A DNA stretch of 64,000 nt, from NCBI GenBank assembly GCA_012845835.1, contig JABAKD010000004.1, positions 12,277,022-12,341,021 of the forward strand. Reading direction: 5' to 3'. Under the pieces are notes generated by a model, which was given only the letters and a program-made list of their open reading frames with translations, did no database searches and was not told the DNA's origin. Shown here in pieces: positions 36,001 to 48,000 of the stretch (positions are counted from its first letter, which is position 1; every line of letters starts with the position of its first letter). The translations under genes were made by a program, and so were the position numbers. Origin of the DNA: Undaria pinnatifida. Lineage: Eukaryota; Sar; Phaeophyceae; Laminariales; Alariaceae.

Positions 36001-39000
36001 TCGTTTCAGCCCGAATTATTTCAGGTATTCGCGAGTACTTAGTCATTTCAGGCTTAAGTACTCCGGGTACTCGCGAGTACTCAGTCATTTCAGCTCGAAC
36101 TACTGCAGGTACTCGCGAGTACTCAGTCATTTCAGCGCGACGCACTCCAGGTACTCGCGAGTATTCATTTCAGTTCGAAATACTTCAGGTAGTGGCGAAT
36201 ACTCAGTCATTTCAGGTTGAAGTGATCCTTTTACTGGCGAGTACTCAATCATTTCAGGCTGAAGTACTCCATGCATTGGCGAAATCATTGCAGCTCGAAG
36301 TACTCCAGGCACTGAGTCATTCAAAATTTCTGGTAATCGGGGGTAACTGACTGAGTACCAACGGCTGGTACTGGTACTCTGACGACCTTTGGTATGCTTT
36401 ATGCACTGTTAATGTTGTGTAGAAGGGTGGTGAATTTTTGTTAGTTCCTACCTGGTACTTTTTCAAGATGTTCATTCGCATCTTTCGCGCTTCCGCCTCG
36501 AGTGAAAAGACCAGAAAGAAAACGCAGTTTGGATTTATCATGGCGATCGATGCTATTGGACGTGCCGCCAGTTGTTCCTCTACAGTACCGTTCACGGCTC
36601 CCCGCACGCCCTCGCCCGATGGAGCATTTGCACGGTGGATGTCTCGTGCTTTCTGTTTCACGATGGACATGTAAGCCATTGATGTATCATGCCCTTGGTT
36701 TCCTCATCGGTTGTATTGGGCGTGCGGCCAGGTGGCTACTGCCTGTCCCTCTTCCGGACCGTTAACGACTGCCCACATGCACTCGCCCGATGGAGTCGAC
36801 GCCGGCGGTGATTATGGTGGCGGGGGCAACAGGGAGGAGGGTTGTGGGAGACCAGGCAGCACCGGGTACATCTCTTTAAGCTCGTCGGACTGGAACAGCC
36901 CGCCTTCCCCTGGAGTAGGCGTCGTCGCCGAGGTTGATGAAGTGCCGGCATCAAACCCATCGGAGGAGCCCCGCAGCAACTCCCCCCTTCACCGAAAGGA
37001 CGGTGAGCATGTTGGCGCCGAAAACGAAACACACGGTGCCGACGTTACAGGAGAAACCGCAGACCGAACCGGTCCTTCGCGATCCCCGACTCAGGGTCCT
37101 AAGCCGAACCCAGATGCAACAGCAGCTGCAACCGCACCATTGCTCACCGGCGATGGTGCTAGAACGCAGGCCGCAGAAGAGGTTGGGGCGGTTGGAAGCA
37201 GGGAGGCGGAGGCGATGTGGAAGAAGGCAAGACCAAGGGTCAGGTTTTTCACGCACCAGGTGAGACTTGAGTTTCGGGAGGGAGCGCGAGCTATTTTCTA
37301 CATGGTAGCTGATAGTGCCCGATAGTACCTGATAGTGCCTGATAGTACCTGGTAGTACCTGATAGTACCCGATAGTACCTGATAGGTAGCTGATAGTACC
37401 CGATAGTACCTGATAGGTAGCTGATAGTAGCTGATAGTACCTGATAGTACCCGATAGTACCCGATAGTACCCGATAGTACTTGATAGTAGCCGATAATAC
37501 CCGATAGTGCCTGATAGTACCCGATAGTACCCGATAATACCTGATAGGTAGCTGATAGTACCCGATAGTACCCGATAGTACCTGATAGGTAGCTGATAGT
37601 ACCCGATAGTACCTGATAGTACCTGATAGTACCCGATAGTACCCGATAGTACCTGATAGTACCTGATAGTACCCGATACTACCTGGTAGTACCCGATAGT
37701 ACCCGATAGTACCTGATAGTACCTGGTAGTACCCGATAGTACCCGATAGTAGCTGATAGTACCTGATAGTACCTGATAGTACCTGATAGTACCTGATAGT
37801 ACCTGATAGTACCTGATAGTACCCGATAGTACCCGACAGTACCCGATAATACCTGATAGTAGCTGATAGTACCTGATAGTACCCGATAGTACCCGATAGT
37901 ACCTGATAGTACCCGATAGTACCCGATAGTACCTGATAGTACCCGATAGTACCTGATAGTACCCGATAGTACCTGATAGTAGCTGATAGTACCCGATAGT
38001 ACCCGATAGTACCTGATAGTACCCGATAGTACCCGATAATACCTGATAGGTAGCTGATAGTACCCGATAGTACCCGATAGTACCTGATAGGTAGCTGATA
38101 GTACCCGATAGTACCTGATAGTACCTGATAGTACCCGATAGTACCCGATAGTACCTGATAGTACCTGATAGTACCCGATACTACCTGGTAGTACCCGATA
38201 GTACCCGATAGTACCTGATAGTACCTGGTAGTACCCGATAGTAGCTGATAGTAGCTGATAGTAGCTGATAGTACCTGATAGTACCTGATAGTAGCTGATA
38301 GTACCCGATAGTACCCGACAGTACCCGATAATACCTGATAGTAGCTGATAGTACCCGATAGTACCCGATAGTACCCGATAGTACCTGATAGTACCCGATA
38401 GTACCCGATAGTACCTGATAGTACCCGATAGTACCCGATAGTACCCGATAGTACCTGATAGTAGCTGATAGTACCCGATAGTACCCGATAGTACCTGATA
38501 GTACCCGATAGTACCTGATAGTAGCTGATAGTACCCGATAGTACCCGATAGTACCTGATAGTACCCGATAGTACCTGATAGTACCCGATAATACCCGATA
38601 GTACCCGATAGTACCTGATAGTACCCGATAGTACCCGATAGTACCCGATAGTACCTGATAGTACCTGATAGTAGCTGATAGTACCTGATAGTACCCGACA
38701 GTACCCGATAATACCTGATAGTAGCTGATAGTACCCGATAGTACCCGATAGTACCCGATAGTACCTGATAGTACCCGATAGTACCCGATAGCACCCGATA
38801 GTACCTGATAGTACCTGATAGTACCTGATAGTACCTGATAGTAGCTGATAGTACCCGATAGTACCCGACAGTACCCGATAATACCTGATAGTACCCGATA
38901 GTACCTGATATTACCCGATAGTACCTGATAGTACGTGATAGTACCTGATAGTACCTGATAGTACCTGATAGTAGCTGATAGTACCCGATAGTACCCGACA

Positions 39001-42000
39001 GTACCCGATAGTACCTGATAGTACCCGATAGTACCTGATAGTACCTGATAGTACCCGATAGTACCCGATAGTACCCGATAGTACCCGATAGTACCCGATA
39101 ATACCCGATAGTACCCGACAGTACCCGATAGTACCTGATAGTACCCGATAGTACCTGATAGTACCTGATAGTACCCGATATTACCCGATAGTACCCGATA
39201 GTACCCGATAATACCCGATAGTACCCGATAGTACCTACTGTAGGCCATTGGACTGTTAGCAGTGTCTGGCCAAAACATCTCTGACCGACGGCCCTCCTCA
39301 ACCGATATTCAACTGATATTCAACTGATAATCAACTGATAGTCAACTGATAGTCCACCAATAGTCAACTGATCGTCATCTGATAGTAGTCTGATAGTCAA
39401 CTGAGGAACTATTCAATGCCGATGGAAAAATCGTTGCAAGGCATTTGTGTTAGATTTAGGTCACGCTTTTCTCGTCATTTTTTGAAGGGCTTCAATGAAA
39501 AGACCATCAACCATCCCCGGTGTTTTGCAGTAGTGCTTGTGTTACGCGTAGGCCACGAGGTTGTTCATCGGACTCGTTTTTTTTTTCGAAGTTAGGTTTT
39601 GGATAAGGTATGAGTTTCTCATTCATAGATCAATCCAAGAGCCTCAGAACAATTAGATGCACCGGCTACAATGGCGCCTGCGTGGGGTGCAATTACTCCG
39701 CTATTGGTGCGTTGGATGTCCTGTGATGTCTTCGGTCCGCTATTTTTGCGCGATGAAGTTCCCTGATGGTCTTGATCCGTAGCGATTGCTCGGGAACCGG
39801 CTTTTGTTCTCGCCAGGGTGCTTATCATCACCGTCTTGTCCAGCACCACCACCATACCGTTCATCCTTGTCACCACCTCGTCTATTCCTTGGTCCTGTCC
39901 TGTCCTGTCCTGTCTTATCCTGTCCTTCGCTGTTTGTTACCGTCCTAAATCTGGTCCGTGTTTGCGACCGCGATTGCGTTTTCTTGTTATCAGGAAGAGC
40001 ATTGGCACGAGGCCAACACGTTTCCCTCCGTCCCGCAAAACAAGGACGACTTCGTGCTTTTCCTGGGCAAGATACTTCCTCCGCACCCCCGGCCCTCCAC
40101 CTCCACCGGGACTACTCCCAGCCACCGTTGGACCTCCTCCTCTTCCTCCGCCGCCGTCATCGCCGCAACGAACAGCACCACTACTACCGGAGGCAGCACT
40201 CTGGAAACATACTTTACCGCGGATGCTCACTCTGGTGACGAAACTTGCTCTGCATTTAGCGGGGTGAACTGCGCCGTCCCCCGGGTGATGGAAACGAGCG
40301 CGGTCGTGGATCACCCGGACAATCGCCGGGGTGTGGAGGGGCGAACTGGCTCATCGGCGGGGCGACACGCCGCAGGTGGAGAGGAGTGGGATGGCGATGC
40401 GATCGACGAACATGTCGAAGATGAGTCCGATGTCGAGGAGGAATCGGACGGCTGCAGGGCTGGGGTACCGAGTTCTTCTTCGCCGGAGAGGGCGGAATCT
40501 GTGGCAGAGGGTTGTACGGAGGGCGGTACCGACCCCGCACGACCTCGAGGGGTAGGGATGAGGAAACGGCTATCGTCTCGGATAGCCAATTGGATGAAGC
40601 CCAAGGTGAGGGTTGGTGTTTGTTTGAGGGGGGAGAAATGTAAAGTTCCTTCCTCTGTCGGAGAGCTGGAATTCGAAGCACTGCATCGAGAATTCCTCGT
40701 ATTAATAGGACAGATTACGAGTATTAGTTTTTTACAGTCGAGGGGCAGCGGTATTTTTTCCCGCAATCATTGACACGAATACAAATAGCTTTTCACCCTT
40801 TTTTTTCCTGCAACGATCGTCCAACGCTGTTTGCAAGCCCCCTCGACCTTGAAGAAGTTCGTCCCCTACACACGAGTGCGGTGCTGAACGGGTTCACCTG
40901 GCTCTAAATCTACCTGGTATGTTGTTGAGGTGCCGGCACACGGGGCGGAACAGCTTGCGTCTGGAATAGGGTTAAGGTCCAAGGTTGCATCTCGACCGAG
41001 ACTACGCCAGGGGGTCATTTTTTGTCGCGCGAGTGTTTCCTTTCCTCGTTCGCGGTCTTAAGCCTGTTTTTTTTTGGTGCTGTTCGGATATAGCGATATT
41101 CACCGCCGCCGCCCTGGTTTTGTTTGTTACGCTGCACCAGCAAGGCATTCTTAAGCGCGTTGTTGAGAAAGGCACCGAGCTATTCTTGCGCGAGTGCTCC
41201 ATGCTACGCAACGAAAATGGAGGTCCCTTCCCCCACCGTAGGATTAGTTTGTGCCACTGCCAATGCCACTCCCACCGTCTTATATCCCTGCGCGATCCCG
41301 TGTTTCTCTGGCCCCGAAGCTGACGCTGTCCCAAGACTCACGAGGGGAAGAGGAGCTGCACGAGCTCGCCGTTGACCTAGAGAACGATCGAGACGGCGAG
41401 GGTGTCAGCCGATGGGCAGCCATGACCGAGTTCTTGAGCCTAATATCCTACCAGGTAAGAAGTAAAGCTCTCCCATAACACAGCTTAGGCCGAGGATAAG
41501 AAAGGACGGCGTTAGTATGGAAGCCACGCTTACGCTTTGGAGGTACGCTTAGACGTCCGGGTCAACACGTTGTGCTCAGCGGCGACCCGAGCACCAAATC
41601 CTAGCTATACAAGCTTCCCCGTCGGAATGTGGTTGGCTTCAAGTCCCGCAGGTGCCGCAAGTTGAAAAGGGGGGGGGTAAAACATTGAAAATCAAATGAA
41701 AAAAATTAGCCACTCGGCACGTAACCCGGCAAATAACACCGACCAGCGCAGACAAGTTTACATATAGCTTAGCCGACCTGGAACTGCGTCCCCGCTATCG
41801 GGGACAAATTATTCGAAAATAGTGTGGCCTATGTTTTGCTGTAGTGAAAGGGTGGGCGTTGCTCAGGGTTGGTGTGTTAATAAGGTTTCAAGCTGTTGCT
41901 CAGATCAGGCGATTCTTGTTGGCGAGGGTCCAGACGGTAGCGGCATTGTAGCGGCATCGTTTTGCTCAGCCTGTGGGGCATTGCTGGCACCTGAGGTTCG

Positions 42001-45000
42001 ACATGCAGCTCTCCTGTACCACCGGCATTGCTTTTTTTTTCAGCAACTGCGAGTTTCTAATCTGCAAGGCGCCGAATACCAGGGAGCATTTTCGAGACCA
42101 CTGAAGCCAGGTTGTACTACTGCCGCCGCCGCGGCCGGAAAACAACGCAAACATGTTGCCGACGTTTGCATAGATCCTGCTGGGCGAACTCTTAGCAATT
42201 GCTATGCCATATTTGAGCCTGGAGGCTTTGCTAGCAACTCCCGAGTGTTGGGTTTTAGGCCGGCGGGGCCCGCGATAACTGCCCGGGAAATTGGGATGCT
42301 TTTTTTATGCTGGGCGGTTGCATAGATGTAACCTGATGGTCGAGCGAACCACGAGACCAGCGTTAGCTCTCCGCAACTTTCTAGTGAACTGTGACTTTAG
42401 AGCTCTGTTACGGCAGATACTGAGCGTATAGGCTATTTTTTTTGTGACTGGATTGATTCATCGACCGAGGGTGTACCAACTATGGTTGGGTCCGACGTGT
42501 GTCGGGTATTCTTGGGTATCTTTCGTTAAATGATCCCAGCCCGTATTAGATCATGTCCAAGGCTTTGCATGCTTTTTCTTGTTTTGTCAATGTCGGTTAT
42601 TGGGGGGGGCTAGGAGTTCCCGAACTGCCCCAGAACATCTACAGTAGGTCCTATCCTACTCACACCGCCAAGTTGGAAAGCGTTAAGAGTTCGCGACGCT
42701 GCAGGTTAGTGGAAATGCTTTTGCAGCAGCGCTAGCCACGATATTTGTACACGCAATGTTGGTTAACCCTGTGGCCCCATTTCAGATCGATTCGCGTTAA
42801 CGTCCTTACATATGTGCACATTTGTGCCGTTCGAGGTGCTTGCCCTTTTTCCGCGCGTTGTATCGACGTTTTGTCTCCGTACATGGACACATCTCGCGGT
42901 GTTTGTGGCGGTGTTTGTAGACGACTCCTGCGTACACTTGACGTCAGAGTCAGAGCAATTGACCTATGCGGATGCGCCTTGTGTGGACACCTTTTGTCTG
43001 CTCGTTGTATAGGCGTTTTGCCTCCGCGTATCCGCATGTCGCTGTCTTTTGCGGCAGTATTTATCGATGACTGCGCGAACTTGACGCACGGCCAATGTTT
43101 AAACATGCTGGTGCATTTTGTGTGCCCACCCTTTTTCTGCTCGTTGTATCGGCGCTTTCCCCCCATCTGTCTGTATTTTTCGCCATCTTTGTGGCAGTGT
43201 TTGTAGGTGATGCCTGCGTCAACTTTACGCGCAACCAATGTTACACTTGCCGGTGCACTTTGTGTGCGCACGTTTTCGCAGATGGACGGGCTGCGATCGA
43301 ACCATCTGCGCTTCACCTCTCCTCCGCTTAAACAAGACATGGAGGTACGTCGATGCATACACCACAGGCTACCAATAGTATTACTGTAGTACTACTAATA
43401 GCTATGCCGTTAATATTATGGGGTTAGGGTGGTATTACTAGTACGATAGGGTTGCTGCTAACGCACGTGTCACTTGATGACTTGACAAACTACTGTACTG
43501 TACCGTACTGTATTGTAGTGTATACCCCACTCTGTACGATTCCATGGCGTAGGTGTGCAAGGACGTTTTTTGTAAAACACGCATGATACATTTTCCATAG
43601 ATGTTGGGTAGCTTGTTAATATACTTGTTCTAGTGAAGGAACCCCGCCCTTCATACATAGTGTACCACATAGTGTACCACATAGTGTACCACGGTGTGGT
43701 GTAAACGTGCTGCCTGCTCCTATCGTAGCACCCTCATAGCATACTCGCATGTCATATATGCCGGTACATTCTGGCATATGTTTGAATCGCACAACGCACG
43801 CTGCGTTTAGTCTGATGATACATGCACATTTGAATCACACCGCACGTTCAAGCTGATGTTACATGTAGACAACTGAATCACACAACACACGCTGGATTTA
43901 GCCTGCGCATTCTACTGTAGTTCCTGTTTTGAACGTCGAAACACACTGCGTTTAGGCTGATGCCAGGTCACCCCAAGCGTGATACTTATAGGCACCACCT
44001 TTCTTCAACACGGGCGTGGGCCTTCTCCGACAATTGTCCGCTCTGTTCTCCGCGATTAATCGCACTCGACCGCCTGTATGCCTTTATGGCTTGATGGGTT
44101 TGACAAGAGTGTTACCTTCCTCCGACAATTGTCCGCTCTGTTCTCCGCGATTAATCGCACTCGACCGCCTGTATGCCTTTATGGCTTAATGGGTTTGACA
44201 AGAGTGTTACGTTTCTCCGACAATTGTCCGCTCTGTTCTCCGCGATTAATCGCACTCGACCGCCTGTATGCCTTTATGGCTTAATGGGTTTGACAAGAGT
44301 GTTACCTTCGATGTATGGACAATAGTGTTACCTTAGATGTATGAATGTGTCCATGTAGCGATGTAGATGGCGTTGGCCGGAGTAAGGGTGTGGCTTCCGT
44401 GCTGCAGGACGGTCACAGAACGACGCCTGGTCTGCGAGTGTCCAGCTTGCTTTTCGGGCCCGATGCGCTCGTCGTTCCTTGGACGGTATGTTTTTTTTCG
44501 TTTATTTTATCCGGTGGTATGCTTTTTTGCGCGTGCACGCGCCAGCCAGGGATTGTCGAACTCCCCCCCCCCCACCCCCCCAACCTCAACTTGACCCGTT
44601 ACGAATTGCACCTATGCGTGTTATAGCGCGTTGTCGCGACAGGCGGCGATCGTCGCACATGATGGGTGTTTCTTCGTCTAATCCTAGCCTAACCCTGTCC
44701 CTGACCCTAACCCTACTCCTGATTGCCGACTTGGTCTCTTGCTACAGGTCACAGGCTATCCCGTCGTGTCTCTGTGGGTGAGTGCAGCAGACGACCTTGC
44801 CAACCTGGACGTGTTTGTATACCTCCAAGCCGTAAAGCCTCGGTAAGATATTCTCACACGTGATGCGATTTTGATGAGATTTTGATGATATATTGATGAC
44901 GTGTTGATGATATGCGGGTCGTGTTGATGACATGTTGATGAGATTTTTGACATGATGAGGTCTTGATGAGGCCTGGAGAAGATTTTCTGGCGCGATGAGA

Positions 45001-48000
45001 TGTTCTGAGATGATGAACTCTACTGACATGATGACATGTCTGACATACTGGGATAGCTGCTGCTTACTCCGCCAGTCGATCAGCCAACCAGCTACGCATA
45101 AGCGAGCTGAACGGTTTACCTATTGCTATTACAGAGACCCATTGTTAGCAGGATGATTTAAGAAATAAAAATGGTAGAAAAACACCCACACCCACGTTTG
45201 CTTAACGCCTTTGCAACTGGGCCCCCTTATTTTTTACAAATTTACGTGAAGTTGGTATAAAGAGGGATTTCGGGGCTCTAAAGGGGTTAAGAGCTTTGAC
45301 TCAAGCATATTTAATAGCCTGTTCTACGCACGATAGCTCAGTATCTCACCCGAACACAGTCGTCCGATAGGAGAGCTCGACTGAAAGTTGGAGATGCTTT
45401 CTGCTTTGTGTTTCATTTCGTCCTGTTTGGTCCTGTTAGCGATGGATCTTCGTAGTAGTAAATATCGTCGTCCATGAACAACTGGAACAACGGAATGAAC
45501 AACTGGAACAACTGAATTTGCTTATCGCTGAATCGACGAACCAGCAAGACGGTCACGTCGAACTACAATGCGTGGGACAGAACTTGAGAAATACGGAGTT
45601 GAGCGTTTTTGTCTCGGCGTTTACACCAAGCTTAAGAAACCGTTTTATTCTATATCGAAGTTGGCCGTAAAGCACCTTCCCTCACATAAGAACCAAGATA
45701 AGAGTCGCTCCAATGCTGGCTGGTGCTCTACTTGGGACACATAAAACGAACACTTCTCAGCCGCCTGTCTCCCCCTCCTTCTCGAATGAAACAACAACAA
45801 CGCAGTTTACGACCAAGGGACTACGTATGACACAATTGATCTTTGCCAATGCCCTTCTGATCGACAAATATCTGAACGCCTTCGTCTTGTCAATCTGATC
45901 CACATCTCCAACTGTAGCCCAACGTTGTGTCGGCCGTATTTTCGCAGCAGTCAGCCACACCAATCTACCAAGACGCCCAGCATAACGCCAAGGAAATTCT
46001 ATTTCGTTATAGCAACCGCTGCCGCCCCCGCCCCTCCGCCCCCCCTCCCTTGGGAGAGTGCGTTCCCTGGCACTATCTTAACGTGGCGCAGCAGTAAGCC
46101 ACCGATGTACACAAAAATACCAGCACAAGCACACGCTTTTTCTTCCGGCGTGATGGCCACCAAACGGCCTCTTCCCTCACCCAACCCTAACCCTAGCCCT
46201 AACCCTAACCCTAACCCTAACCCTAACCCCACAACCCTAACCCTAACCCTAACCCTAACCCTAACCCTGACCCCAACCCCAACCCAACAACAGTGAGATT
46301 ATGACTCCATTATTCGAACTGCATCGTCCTCTCCCTGACCCTGACCGATAGGACGGGTTTGTCCATTTATGTCACTGAGGGATGCTTTCGAGCGGAACAC
46401 CGCTATGAGGCAGACAGAAGGCAACCCATCGACGTCAGAGCCCTGCCTGGGGTACCCATTCATAGGTACGTTTGTAGCCATGTTACTAATAGCACGGCAG
46501 GGACGGCACCAACATCATGTGCTAGTTTTATGTTTCGAGCGAATCGTAAAGTGTACCACGTGAACCTGGTACTGGGTAGTTCTTCAGTGAATGGGACATA
46601 ATGTACTAGGTGCTTTGTTAGTCGAGGATTTCCGACAGCGAGAAAATATTTGGGCTCAAAAGCGCAACCTAGGTATATAATTGCACGGCTCTGATACACT
46701 GTTCTAACAATGTCATTGTGTTTTGCAATCGAATGCGAATTTTTTGTTTACACCTCGCCGAATAATAGGGAGCTCTTTCAAGATGGCTCGAGCCGGATCT
46801 GCGACCGAGGTTCCATTGCCGCGGACCGATGTTCGCATTTTATAGTAATAATAGACTATACGATTATCCATTTCCACCATATCAGCCCACCCACACAAGT
46901 TGACGATTGCTGTATGAAGTATACAATGCCGAGTATCAAATGTCCACTGTCAAACGTCCAAAATCAAACACCAAATAGACTTAATCAAGCATCTAATATC
47001 ATGTACAAATATCAAGTATCCTGCTACGCGAGTTGTTAATTCGTCATATACCATGGTAGTACCTTTTTCATGGTAGTACCAGGTACCTTTTTCAATGCTT
47101 GTGACGATTGCGCGATTGCAAAAATCAGGTGGTGAGTGCTGGCTAGTGTTTCGCGAGTCGACCCTGATGCCGACTGACTGATGATAAAGCTGTCATTACG
47201 ATAAAACCGTGAATTAAAATAAACATGTCATCACGATAAAATTGCCATTGCGATAAACCTGCCATTTCGAGCGAATGCGGGTTTCTAATTTGCACGGCGC
47301 CAAGTGCTAGGGACCCGTTCGCGATCGCTGAAACCGGATTATATGTCCGCTAACGCCGACCAAAAAGAAGGCGCAGACAAGTTGACTAGCTATTCTCGTA
47401 CTGTCTTGTTCGAGCGCTTGTTTACTACCAACTCGACCCACGTTGGGCACCAAAGTAGTTGGAATGGATCAACAGTGAAGGTAATTGATGAAGGGAATTG
47501 ATGAAGGGAATTGATGAAGGGTCTTTTTGTTCGCGGTGGTAATGGCGTTAAGCGTTGCCCTGTATTGAACGTCGTTTTCGAGGAATTGTGGGTAAGCCAA
47601 CTAACTGACGTTTTATTACTCCTCGATAGAGAGCACATTGTGGGCCACACGCGCATCCGTCAGATTTTAACCTGCAGAACTCCTCAAGTTACCGCACACG
47701 AAACTGCTGTATTACCTAGCCAATTGTTGAATTGCAATTTACTATTGGTTTTAGTTTACCGGGTATCAAATTTGTATACATTATCATAATACTATCAGTG
47801 TGCTATTTGGATATTTAGCCAACTCACAGCCGTAATGTTTTTTGTTCTCAAGCTATCGACGGGTGGACGCGCAGCCTTTGGAGAAGGGCCGTCCTGTGGA
47901 GCTGAAGTTCAAACTCATGCCTACCTCCTTCAAGTTCTTGAAAGGACAGGTATGCATTAGGTATGCATTACATGTACCCAGAAGGACACCTTCTATGCAG

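Noticed and set aside
35840-36320. Regularly spaced repeats resembling a CRISPR array
   Set aside because: Repeats are contiguous and degenerate with no unique spacers, in a eukaryotic intron.
37679-39301. 540-codon minus-strand open frame
   Set aside because: Translation of the 10-nt GATAGTACC array; antisense to the hydrolase intron and without unique sequence.
41822-42325. 167-codon plus-strand frame
   Set aside because: It lies in hydrolase intron 14, has no family motif, and part of it (42050-42110) recurs near 47280-47340 as a dispersed repeat.
45705-45900. Segment reading FTTKGLRMTQ as the hydrolase 'TEGxLR' exon
   Set aside because: The true counterpart (YVTEGCFRAEHR) is at 46352-46465 with correct phases; this one does not fit the phase.
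46183-46288. Chromosome end
   Set aside because: CCCTAA repeats are short, interrupted, and lie inside an intron between two confirmed exons of the hydrolase.
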